Of a stretch of 45,115 nt of DNA, positions 1 to 7,366 are shown one piece after another. A program made the translations under genes and the position numbers. The DNA comes from Pseudomonadota bacterium (GTDB lineage: Bacteria; Pseudomonadota; Gammaproteobacteria; Steroidobacterales; Woeseiaceae): NCBI GenBank assembly GCA_022574185.1, contig JACZSM010000016.1, positions 1 to 45,115 of the forward strand, written 5' to 3'. The notes beneath the pieces were generated by a model, which was not told the DNA's origin, ran no database searches, and saw only the letters and a list, made by a program, of their open reading frames with translations. How positions within the stretch are numbered: position 1 is the stretch's first letter; each line of letters starts with the position of its first letter.

Positions 1-899
1 CCGGCTCGCTGGACGAGCCCTACCTGCGCGGCCTGCTCGACCGCGGCTTCAACCGCCTCAGCATCGGGGTGCAGAGCTTCCACGACGACGAGCTGCGCGC
101 GCTGGACCGGCTCCATTCGGCGGAGGACGCGAGGGCGGCGGTTCGGGCGGCGCGGGCGGCCGGCTTCGCCAACCTGAACCTGGACCTAATCTTCGGGCTG
201 TCGGAGCAGCCGATGGATCGCTGGCAGGCGACCGTGGAGGAGGCGCTGGCGCTGGCGCCGGAGCACCTGTCGCTCTACGCGCTCACGGTGGAGGAGGGGA
301 CGCCCCTGGCCCGCGACGTGGCGCGCGGTCGCACAGCGCCACCCGACCCCGACGCGCAGGCCGATCAGTACGAGTGGACGCAGGAGCGGCTGGCGCGCGC
401 CGGCTACGAGCACTACGAGATCTCGAACTGGGCGCTGCCGGGCTATCGCTGCGAGCACAACCTGACCTACTGGGCGTGCCGCGAGTACCTGGGGCTGGGG
501 GCCGGCGCCCACTCCTACCTGGGCGGCGTGCGCTTCGCCGGCGCGGCCCTGCCGTCGCAGTACCTCTCGCTGGTGGAGGAGTCGTGGAAGGAGACCCACC
601 CGGACGCGTCCGCCGCGGTCGACGGCAAGACGTCGATGCGCCAGGTCATCATGGGCGAGACGATCACGCCTGAGCTGGCGATGGCCGACACGCTAATCCT
701 GGGCCTGCGCCTCATCGAAGGGGTGAGCCTGGCCGGCTTCCGGGAGCGCTTCGGGACGGAGGCGCTGGACGCCTTCGGCGAGAGGCTGCGGGAGCCGCTG
801 GAGGTGGGCCTGCTCGAGATCGTCGAAGGGCAGCTACGCCTGACGGAGTGGGGCCGCCTGCTGGGGAACGAGGTCTTCGCTCGGCTGCTGCCGGAGTAG
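1..899 (+). CDS. hemW: HemW-like radical SAM protein, 3' part only
   Basis: The gene enters the window already open; the frame runs from base 3 to the stop at 897-899, so about 298 residues of the C-terminal part are present. HemW proteins are radical-SAM, heme-binding relatives of coproporphyrinogen III dehydrogenase (HemN) and act in heme trafficking or metabolism. The family is recognised from RLSIGVQSF near the start of the visible part, the NLDLIFGLSEQ segment of the barrel, EHYEISNWALPGYRCEHNL and the YLGLGAGAHSYL block, followed by the C-terminal winged-helix-like HemN_C region. The CxxxCxxC cluster motif lies upstream of the window and cannot be checked. HemW and HemN-like proteins are easily confused; the CEHNLTYW and GAGAHSY signatures favour HemW. 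Confidence 0.88.
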   Translation, partial: GSLDEPYLRGLLDRGFNRLSIGVQSFHDDELRALDRLHSAEDARAAVRAARAAGFANLNLDLIFGLSEQPMDRWQATVEEALALAPEHLSLYALTVEEGTPLARDVARGRTAPPDPDAQADQYEWTQERLARAGYEHYEISNWALPGYRCEHNLTYWACREYLGLGAGAHSYLGGVRFAGAALPSQYLSLVEESWKETHPDASAAVDGKTSMRQVIMGETITPELAMADTLILGLRLIEGVSLAGFRERFGTEALDAFGERLREPLEVGLLEIVEGQLRLTEWGRLLGNEVFARLLPE

Positions 900-933
900 G
901 CGGTGCTGGCTTCGCCGGCGCGGGGGAGCTACG

Positions 934-1830
934 CTACTCCACCGTGTCTGAGGGCGCTTCCGCCTCCGCTGCCACGGCAGCGCGGCTGGGCAGGCGGAAC
1001 GAGGAGAGCCTCGCCGTCAGCCCGAAGGGCAGCCGGCCGTCCAGGTAGAAGAACCAACTGGCCGTCGTGATGTAGAACAGCCAGACCAGCACCTGCTCGA
1101 TGCTCGGCTCCGGGCTCCAGCCAAGGAGCCCCTTCAGGAAGGCGGCGAACTGCCCGTGCCCGATGATCGGGTTCGCTTCCACATCCCAGACCGGCGAGTA
1201 GAGGGTGCTGAAGGCCCCCGCCTCCTGCAGCTCGTGCACGCCCTTGCCGAAGAGGCCGGCGGCGACGATGATGATCAGGCCGCCCGTGACCTGGAAGAAG
1301 AGACGGAGGTTGATCCGCTGGCTGCCTAGGTAGATGCCGTAGCCCAACACGATCGCCACCGCCAGCCCGGCGAAGGCGCCAACGGCGGTGCTTCCCGCGC
1401 CGGAGTCGAAGACGACGGCCATAAGGAACAGCGCCGTCTCCAGCCCCTCGCGCACCACGCCCACGAAGGCGATGGCCGCCAGGCCCAGCACAGCGCCCGT
1501 CGCCAGCGCGCGGTCCACGCGCTCTCGGAGGTCGGCGCCGATGGTGCGCGCCTGACGCCGCATCCAGAAGACCATCCAGGTCAGGACGGCGACAGCGACC
1601 AGCGCGATGATGCCCTCAGTGAACTCTTCCGCTCTGCCTTCCAGCTCGCCGACGGCCAGATAGACCCCGGCGCCCGCGCCGATCGCCACGACGACGCCGG
1701 CCAGGGCGCCCGCCGCTACCCAGCGGAACTGGTCGGCCCGGCCAAGCTGGCGCAGGTAGGCCATCACGATGGCGACGATGAGGGCTGCTTCCAGCCCCTC
1801 GCGTAGGGTGATGAGAAAAGCGGCGCCCAT
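934..1830 (-). CDS. FTR1/EfeU-type iron permease
   Basis: A 298-residue integral membrane protein of the FTR1 family, which moves ferric iron across the cytoplasmic membrane. Two REGLE motifs, one at residues 10-14 (LREGLEAALIV) and one in the middle (VREGLETALFL), are the iron-binding signatures of this family, each inside a hydrophobic helix. About seven membrane segments can be seen. The length suits bacterial EfeU, which lacks the extra domains of larger FTR1 fusions. The start is supported by GGGAG seven bases upstream. No EfeO or EfeB partner is next to it; the gene stands alone between hemW, on the other strand, and a divergent PPOX gene. Its promoter is overlapped by a palindrome (see 1890-1920), which fits iron-dependent control. 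Confidence 0.9.
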   Translation of the reverse strand: MGAAFLITLREGLEAALIVAIVMAYLRQLGRADQFRWVAAGALAGVVVAIGAGAGVYLAVGELEGRAEEFTEGIIALVAVAVLTWMVFWMRRQARTIGADLRERVDRALATGAVLGLAAIAFVGVVREGLETALFLMAVVFDSGAGSTAVGAFAGLAVAIVLGYGIYLGSQRINLRLFFQVTGGLIIIVAAGLFGKGVHELQEAGAFSTLYSPVWDVEANPIIGHGQFAAFLKGLLGWSPEPSIEQVLVWLFYITTASWFFYLDGRLPFGLTARLSSFRLPSRAAVAAEAEAPSDTVE

Positions 1831-1889
1831 GTCACGACTCCCTTCTCAGTTGTAATGTTTCACAGCGACGTGTCTACTGAGCGCTGAGA

Positions 1890-1920
1890 TTAGTATGTAC
1901 TAATGAAACTCTTTTGTCAA
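1890..1920 (-). promoter_or_regulatory. Promoter of the FTR1 gene with overlapping palindromic operator
   Basis: On the minus strand TTGACA (1920-1915) and CATACT (1897-1892) are separated by 17 bases, a good sigma-70-type promoter. The inverted repeat TTAGTA-TG-TACTAA (1890-1903) covers the -10 element, where a repressor would block polymerase. The TTAG/CTAA ends recall DtxR/IdeR-type iron boxes, but the site is shorter than those, so the regulator is not identified. Confidence 0.55.
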
Positions 1921-2007
1921 GGCTAACTTCGCCTAGATTCCGGCATTTGGGCCGTTCGGCCCGTCCACTTGGACCGGCGTGCGCTACTATGGAGCCGTCC
2001 GGCAGGA

Positions 2008-2463
2008 ATGGAGGCGATGGCGCAGCTAACGAGAAGGATCGAGCGCTTTCTGCGGGCGCAGCGGGTGGCCAGGCTGGCGACCGTCGACGCCCGCGGCCGG
2101 CCTCACGTCGTGCCCATCGTCTTCGTCTACAGTGGCGGCCGCATCTACACCCCGATCGACCTAAAGCCGAAGTCCGTGTCGCCCCGGCGGCTCCAACGCG
2201 TCCGTAACATCCTGGCCAATCCGCAGGTGCAGGTGCTGATCGACCAGTACGAAGAGGACTGGCGCCTGCTGGGCTACGTCCAACTGCGCGGCCGCGCCGA
2301 GCTCATCGAGCGCGGTGACGAGCATCGACGCGCCCTCCGCCTGCTGGAGCGCAAGTATCTTCAGTACGCCGGCCTGCCGCTGCAGGGGCGGCCTGTCATC
2401 AAGATCGCCGTGGAGCGGGTGGTCACCTGGGGTGCGTTAGAGGGGCGAAAGCAAGGGCGCTAG
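2008..2463 (+). CDS. PPOX-fold FMN/F420-binding family protein
   Basis: About 151 residues with the split-barrel fold of pyridoxamine-phosphate-oxidase-like proteins, many of which bind FMN, F420 or heme. The signature is RLATVDARGRPHVVPIVFVY near the N-terminus, then IYTPIDLKPK, VLIDQYEEDW and LLGYVQLRGRAELI, the pattern of the Rv0121-like PPOX F420-dependent subfamily. The substrate cannot be told. I placed the start at ATG 2008; ATG 2017 is an alternative, while the frame also stays open upstream to a TTG at 1969. TACTAT at 1985-1990 could be a -10 element, giving a very short leader. The gene is divergent from ftr1 and convergent with the degenerate GGDEF gene. Confidence 0.8.
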   Translation: MEAMAQLTRRIERFLRAQRVARLATVDARGRPHVVPIVFVYSGGRIYTPIDLKPKSVSPRRLQRVRNILANPQVQVLIDQYEEDWRLLGYVQLRGRAELIERGDEHRRALRLLERKYLQYAGLPLQGRPVIKIAVERVVTWGALEGRKQGR

Positions 2464-2482
2464 GCAGCGCCGTTAGGGAGCG

Positions 2483-3193
2483 CTACGCGGCGCTGCTCTT
2501 GGGCTTTCCTACCTCGGTGGCGGCGGCGGCGGCGGCGGTCAGCAGGGCGCCGGACGCGTCACCGTTCTCAGGGAAGCAGGCGAGACCGACCTGCGCCTCC
2601 GTTGAGGCCAGCGCTTTGGTGAGCCGGTTTCGCACGGTTGCGGCTGCGCGACTTCCCGTATTGGGCAGCAGGATGGCCAGGCCTCCGTCCCGCAGCAGCG
2701 CGATCATGTCAGACTGGCGCAGGTGCTGGCTAATGCGATCGCTGGACTCGCCGCCTGTCGTGAACAGCTCTGCGTCCTGGTTGAGCCCCGACGGCTTCAC
2801 TACGAGCACAGAGAAGTGGAGGCCGTAGCGCTGTGAGCGCTCGATCTCTTCCTGGAGCCGAAGGCGAATGTACCAATCGGTGTAGAGGCCGTTATCATCT
2901 CGGATGGAGAGGCGCTGGGCCCGCGCGTGCCAGAAGCCCTGCTCGGCCGCCTGCACCAAGCCCACGCGTTCGTTGGTGACCTGACGCGCCACGAGACTGA
3001 TGGCGAAGAAGAGCACAATCGACATAACGATACCCGCCGCCGCGTTGAGGATGATGGCGAGCGCGAGGTTGGACTCGGCCGAGGTGAGGATAGCGACAAC
3101 GGCGGTGATGCCCGGCGCGCCGATCAGGATCGCGCGCAGCACGCGGTTCCGCAACAGGGGGGCAATAGCTGAGACCGTCTCGTTTCGCTTCAC
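2483..3193 (-). CDS. Membrane protein with degenerate GGDEF domain
   Basis: A 236-residue protein. Two hydrophobic segments lie at about residues 18-37 and 44-69. The region from residue 100 follows the diguanylate-cyclase fold: NGLYTDWYIRLRLQEEIERSQRYG matches the opening helix, SVLVVKP the first strand, and DGGLAILLPNTG (residues 169-180) sits where GGDEFAILLPNT is expected. The metal- and substrate-binding Asp/Glu pair is therefore missing (GGLAI instead of GGDEF), and the D-F/D-x metal site of strand 1 is also lost. It should be catalytically dead and could serve as a sensor or partner protein. It ends in an alanine-rich tail. It is divergent from the nitroreductase gene, with a perfect palindrome between the two. 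Confidence 0.75.
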   Translation of the reverse strand: MKRNETVSAIAPLLRNRVLRAILIGAPGITAVVAILTSAESNLALAIILNAAAGIVMSIVLFFAISLVARQVTNERVGLVQAAEQGFWHARAQRLSIRDDNGLYTDWYIRLRLQEEIERSQRYGLHFSVLVVKPSGLNQDAELFTTGGESSDRISQHLRQSDMIALLRDGGLAILLPNTGSRAAATVRNRLTKALASTEAQVGLACFPENGDASGALLTAAAAAATEVGKPKSSAA

Positions 3194-3258
3194 GTAAGGC
3201 CCTTTTCGAGTTTCTACTATAGATCAGCATCGACAGATAGAGCGCGACTCTTAATGGG

Positions 3259-3274
3259 TGATTCAACTGAATCA
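3259..3274. promoter_or_regulatory. 16-bp palindrome between divergent genes
   Basis: TGATTCA-AC-TGAATCA is an inverted repeat with 7-bp arms in the 156-bp gap between the degenerate GGDEF gene (minus) and the nitroreductase gene (plus). Possible -10 elements flank it: TATAGT on the minus strand (3221-3216) and TACAAT on the plus strand (3308-3313). An operator shared by both genes is a reasonable inference; no regulator is identified. Confidence 0.4.
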
Positions 3275-3349
3275 TAGGGACGGCGGCTCGTCCGGACGGT
3301 CGGTATGCTACAATCCGTGACACCCGTACGCTGGAAGGAAGGCTAAGGT

Positions 3350-3841
3350 ATGGACGCTTACACCTGTATCCTGACCAAGCGCGACAGCCGCGCCTATACA
3401 GACCAGGCTATCCCGGAGGCGACGCTTGAGCGCGTGCTGCGGGCGGGCCGGATGGCGGGGAGCGCCAAGAACACCCAGCCGTGGAGCTTCATCGTGCTGC
3501 GAGACGCGGCCGGTAAGGCGGAGCTGGCGGCGTGTGGCCAGTTCGCCCAGCACTTGCCCGCGGCGCCCGTGCTCGTCGCCGTCGTGCTGGCCCCCAACGG
3601 CGGCGATTTTGACGCCGGCCGCGCTGCTCAGAACATGATGCTAGTCGCCTGGGAGGAGGGGATCACATCCTGTCCGGTGGCGATGCACGACCGGGAGTGC
3701 GCCTCTCGTGCGCTTGGCGTGCCGGAAGGGCATCGCGTCGCCATGGTCCTCGCCTTCGGGTACCCGGAATCGGAGGAGTCGCTCCACCGGGGGATCCCGC
3801 GCACTCCGCTGGCGGAGCTGGTCCACCATGAGCGGTGGTAG
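3350..3841 (+). CDS. Nitroreductase-family flavoprotein
   Basis: A 163-residue member of the FMN-dependent nitroreductase family, which reduces nitro compounds, quinones, enones or flavins with NAD(P)H. The N-terminal RDSRAYTDQAIPEATLERVL and AGSAKNTQPWSFIVL blocks are the FMN-phosphate and FMN-ring contacts of the family, and NMMLVAWEEGITSCPVAM is the central dimer helix. The protein is at the short end of the family (170-220 residues is usual). The purine-rich AAGGAAGG upstream supports ATG 3350. Its physiological substrate is unknown. A neighbouring palindrome (3259-3274) may regulate it. Confidence 0.85.
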   Translation: MDAYTCILTKRDSRAYTDQAIPEATLERVLRAGRMAGSAKNTQPWSFIVLRDAAGKAELAACGQFAQHLPAAPVLVAVVLAPNGGDFDAGRAAQNMMLVAWEEGITSCPVAMHDRECASRALGVPEGHRVAMVLAFGYPESEESLHRGIPRTPLAELVHHERW

Positions 3842-3997
3842 CGCGGCGGGAAGCGGGGCGCATCAAGCGCCGAAGCGAATCGAACGCGTCTTTCAGTGCC
3901 GTAGCTCTCAGGGTATGTCCTGATACGGGATGAGTGTACCCCTCCGATATTAATCGATAGACGTAGGGGAACTCGGAGTGCTCATAGGAGTGTGCGG

Positions 3998-4432
3998 ATG
4001 TTTCGGAGAATTCTGGTGCCTATCGATGGGACGACAGGATCGGAGCGAGCAATACCCTATGCGATTGGGCTGGCGCAAGCGATGGAAGCTGAGGTGGTCG
4101 TTTGCCACGTGATGACGGCGCCTGTCGCGACAAAGGCAGCCGCCGAGGAACGCGAGTCCGCCCAGTACGTGAGCCGTATTGCGGAGACCTTTCGTGTTGC
4201 GGGTGTGGCGGTTAAGACGCTGGTACGGCGCGGCGAGCCGGCCCTGGAGATCAACACCGCGGCTGTCGATTGGAACGTAGACGCCATCGTCATGGCGACG
4301 CGCAGCCGTCAGCGGCTGCAGAAGCTCATGTTGGGCAGTGTCGCCGATGTTGTGGTGAGCGCGTCCCGATTGCCCGTGCTGCTCGTCTCTTCGCGTGGCA
4401 AGCTAAAGAAGCCGTCCGTCCGCGCAGCATAA
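3998..4432 (+). CDS. Universal stress protein (UspA family)
   Basis: A 144-residue single Usp domain, starting MFRRILVPIDGTTGSERAIPYAIGLA. The ILVPIDG strand and the terminal LGSVADVVVSASRLPVLLV segment are diagnostic. In ATP-binding members the last motif is G-x2-G-x9-G-S/T; here only the distal GS is kept, and the first glycines are replaced in MATRSRQRLQK, so ATP binding is doubtful. The start ATG 3998 is chosen over GTG 3992 because AGGAG (3986-3990) lies seven bases ahead. Usp proteins are cytoplasmic and support survival under stress. No operon partner is visible. Confidence 0.88.
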   Translation: MFRRILVPIDGTTGSERAIPYAIGLAQAMEAEVVVCHVMTAPVATKAAAEERESAQYVSRIAETFRVAGVAVKTLVRRGEPALEINTAAVDWNVDAIVMATRSRQRLQKLMLGSVADVVVSASRLPVLLVSSRGKLKKPSVRAA

Positions 4433-4910
4433 ACCGCGTTGATAAAGCCAGCAGCGCGTCCACGCCCTGAAGGTAGATGCGCAGGGGCTTGGGAGCCGGG
4501 CCATCCGCCTGGCGCGCTAGGGGCGAGCTGCATGGTGGCTGTAGGGGGTAGAATCTGCCCGTGATAGGTCTGCTGTTTACGGGCGGCATGGCGCCGGCGG
4601 TGCAGGCTAGAGTCTCGGTAGGAGGTTCCTTCCTTGACATCTGCGTCCTGCGCCAGAGATTCTAACCGACAGGCTGCTGCTGAGATAAGAGGGGTGGGCA
4701 GCGTCCGGCCCCGCTTCCATCGACTGCCCACCCAAAACCCCGTAGGGAGGATAATGTACCTCCACCACCCCTAGGGGCATATTCGATTCTAAGGGCTTCC
4801 GTCTGCGATGCAACCCCTAAAATGACTATTGTTGACCCTTCCCGTCGCGTGTATGCGTAGTGTCCCATAGAGAATGGCCGGCCTGTTGACGTTTTAGGGT
4901 GGACAGGCTT
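4433..4910. other. Gene-poor interval, left segment
   Basis: About 480 bp without a convincing gene. Small frames here lack ribosome binding sites and recognisable motifs. There is an isolated TTGACA (4633-4638) without a good -10 partner, and a GCCCGT/ACGGGC inverted pair around 4557-4585. No RNA gene is recognised. Confidence 0.5.
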
Positions 4911-5114
4911 TCAGACTTCCGATGGGCTCGCGCCGCCGTTGTGGAATTGCGCGTCGTACGCTGCCCGTTTCTCTGCGCTCCCCAGCACCTCGTACGCCGC
5001 GTTGAGTAGCGAGCGGGTGTCGCCGTCTGCAGAGTATGCCTTACTCCAATACCCCCGCTTGATGTCGCTGAACGCAGCATTCCTTGCGACGCCAAGGAGT
5101 TGGTAGTAGTCCAT
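4911..5114 (-). CDS. Small J-domain-like protein without the HPD motif
   Basis: A 67-residue protein that opens with MDYYQLLGVARNAAFSDIKR and continues with LLNAAYEVLGSAEKRAAYDAQF, the first and last thirds of a DnaJ J-domain (helices I and early II, then helices III and IV). The intervening part is shortened and the HPD tripeptide that stimulates Hsp70 ATPase is absent, so it is unlikely to be a normal co-chaperone. J-like proteins of this kind can modulate Hsp70 or be structural, but no function is assigned. The start at 5114 is chosen because homology begins there, although the frame extends upstream; the ribosome binding site is weak. It could also be a decaying gene. It lies between uspA and the GGDEF-HD-GYP gene. 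Confidence 0.6.
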   Translation of the reverse strand: MDYYQLLGVARNAAFSDIKRGYWSKAYSADGDTRSLLNAAYEVLGSAEKRAAYDAQFHNGGASPSEV

Positions 5115-5389
5115 GCGGCGCAGTCCCTGATGGCGTCCTCGACTAAGTGATTCCACCTCACCGTGAAAACGCGGGTTATCCTGTTTCGTTTCATTGCAAG
5201 GCCACGGCCACGGGGCGAGCCGTCCAGGCACATCAGAGGCTCAGTCCTAGCGACAGGCTGCGGCTGCGGTAGGGTGGTGCATGGGGCCAGCGAGCAGGCA
5301 AACACTGGCCCGTGCCAGGGACTGGTGGCCCGTAGCGATTTTGGACTTGGTGTCTAGCTCCGCCAGGCGGCCGTCTGAGACTAGGAGCG

Positions 5390-7222
5390 TCAGGCGGCGG
5401 CGCGCTGCTTCTCCAACTGCTCCTCCAGCAGCATCTCGACAAACACACGGGTGATCTCCGGATCGAACTGGATGCCGGAGCCAGCGACCAGTTCTCTCAG
5501 TACGCGGTCGTGCGGCATCGCTTTCCGATAGGGCCGGTCGAGACACATGGCCGAATAGGCGTCCGCGCAGGCGATGATACGGCCGAGGAGCGGGATCTCC
5601 TCTCCCTTGAGGCGGCGGGGGTAGCCGGTGCCGTCGTACCGTTCGTGGTGGCAGGAGACGGCCTGGATGACGTCTTTGAGCTGGGGCACCTCGCGAATGA
5701 GCACCTCCCCAATCTTCACATGGCGCTGCATCACCTCGTACTCCTGCTCGGTCAGCGGGGCGGGCTTTTTCAGGATATCGTCGGGAATTGCCAGCTTGCC
5801 GATGTCATGCAGGAGGCCGGCGATGCGCAGCGCGCGCTTGGACTGGTCCGAGAGGTTCATGCGCTCCGCGAGCTTGACACCGTACTCGGCGACGATGTCG
5901 CAGTGGTCCTTGGTGTAACGATCTTTCGCATCCACGGCCGAAACGAGGCTCTCCAGCACGCCGAAGGTGGTGTCCTCCCGTGTGGTGATGATCGAGCCCT
6001 TTGCGCCTTTCAGCCGCTTCTTCGCTTCGTACATGGCGGCGTCCGCAGTAGCGACGAGCTGTGACGGCGAGTTGGTGTCTTGGGGATAGGTGGCGACACC
6101 GAGCGACATGCGGATCGGAACAGCAGTGTCCGACTCGGTGCGGAACTCCGCTTTGCCCAGCCGGTCGGTGATCTGGCGGGCCAGTTTCGTCGCCGCCCTC
6201 TTGCTCGTGCCCGGCAGGATGATCAGGAACTCGTCGCCACCGTAGCGGCTGACCATTCCGGCCGGCTCCGCCGCCTTGCGACAGACATCGGCCACAAGCC
6301 TGAGCACCTCGTCGCCCATCACGTGCCCGTACGTGTCGTTGAACAGCTTGAAGCCGTCGATGTCCCCCAGCAGGAGGGACATCGGCTTGTCCTCCGCCGT
6401 CGCGCTTTCGATGGTGGTCTCAAGCGCCTGGAGGGCGCCCCGGTGGTTGATCAGCCCGGTGAGGGCGTCGGTGGTCGCGTGCTGCCGCTCTACCTGAACG
6501 GCCCGCTCCAGGCGGCCTGTGTACTCCTGCAGCCGCAGATGGGACGCCATCAGGTCGCGGTGCGCCCGCACCTCATCGATGGCCGCAGTGGCCTTTGCCG
6601 CCAGCGTCTTGAGCACCCGTATTTGGTTCTTGGGTAGCTCTTGGGTCGCCGGGTAGACGGCGGCGACGGAGCCGATGATTTCGGCCGACTGGCTGAGTGT
6701 CTCGACGCTGCTGGTGATGGCTGCGAGCTGCTGCTCCAGCCGCTGCTTCAGTCCGACTCCCACAAAGCGCTCCAACATGATCGTGAGGGCAGACATGGCC
6801 GAATTGACGAACTCGAGCAGCGGCGGCACGGCGCTCGGCGGCCAGGCCCCCCGCAGGATCAGCAGCTCGGTCCAGCTATCGGCGGTGGGCACCAGCCAGG
6901 CTACATAGTCGCGGGGTTGCTTGTTTTCCGCCCGCGTCATGAAGCGCACTTCGTCCCCCGCGAGGTTAAAGGCAAGCGGTATCCGCAGTTGCACCAGGCG
7001 CTGCTGCAGGTACCTCAGCGCTGGGTCCGGGTAGCGCGCGGGGTCGTCGCCGACGCCGCAGCCGGCGAAGCGGCCTTGGTCGCCGTAGAAGACGAGCGCG
7101 GCGACCGCGCCGGTCTGGTTGCGCACGAGCTCCATGGCCCGCACCAGCGAATCAGCCGCGGGTGAGGTTCTGGCAGCGCCCAGCGCTAGCTTTCCGAGTT
7201 CTGAGAGCGCGTTTGTGGTCAC
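5390..7222 (-). CDS. GGDEF-HD-GYP bifunctional cyclic-di-GMP protein
   Basis: A 610-residue cytoplasmic signalling protein. Residues 1-170 resemble a GAF-like sensory domain, followed by helices likely to form a coiled coil (about 190-250). A GGDEF domain (about 251-410) carries the intact motif RYGGDEF at 327-332; no RxxD inhibitory site precedes it. An HD-GYP domain (about 420-610) carries LLHDIGK (HD at 472-473) and HHERYDGTGYP (525-535), so both c-di-GMP synthesis and hydrolysis are possible. The frame stays open to 7516, but that would overlap the divergent AAA gene; GTG 7222 with GGGAGG just upstream is the better start. The two divergent genes share the 144-bp intergenic region. Confidence 0.88.
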   Translation of the reverse strand: MTTNALSELGKLALGAARTSPAADSLVRAMELVRNQTGAVAALVFYGDQGRFAGCGVGDDPARYPDPALRYLQQRLVQLRIPLAFNLAGDEVRFMTRAENKQPRDYVAWLVPTADSWTELLILRGAWPPSAVPPLLEFVNSAMSALTIMLERFVGVGLKQRLEQQLAAITSSVETLSQSAEIIGSVAAVYPATQELPKNQIRVLKTLAAKATAAIDEVRAHRDLMASHLRLQEYTGRLERAVQVERQHATTDALTGLINHRGALQALETTIESATAEDKPMSLLLGDIDGFKLFNDTYGHVMGDEVLRLVADVCRKAAEPAGMVSRYGGDEFLIILPGTSKRAATKLARQITDRLGKAEFRTESDTAVPIRMSLGVATYPQDTNSPSQLVATADAAMYEAKKRLKGAKGSIITTREDTTFGVLESLVSAVDAKDRYTKDHCDIVAEYGVKLAERMNLSDQSKRALRIAGLLHDIGKLAIPDDILKKPAPLTEQEYEVMQRHVKIGEVLIREVPQLKDVIQAVSCHHERYDGTGYPRRLKGEEIPLLGRIIACADAYSAMCLDRPYRKAMPHDRVLRELVAGSGIQFDPEITRVFVEMLLEEQLEKQRAAA

Positions 7223-7366
7223 ACGGTTCCTCCCGTCTAGTATCGGTCGAGGGCTGCCGATCCTTGGTGGAGCGGGCGCCCGGCGATCTTTCCTCCGGTC
7301 CCCTATTCGCGAAGACCTGTAGAGCCGGCCCGGCGTGCCGAACATTCCGTTAGGAGGCGAAAAGGC

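Noticed and set aside
4607..4813. Small minus-strand frames in the gene-poor interval
   Set aside because: No ribosome binding site, no recognisable motif and mutually overlapping frames.
5510..6637. Long plus-strand frames opposite the GGDEF-HD-GYP gene
   Set aside because: They mirror a gene with clear catalytic motifs on the minus strand and show no family motifs; they are side effects of high-GC codon use.
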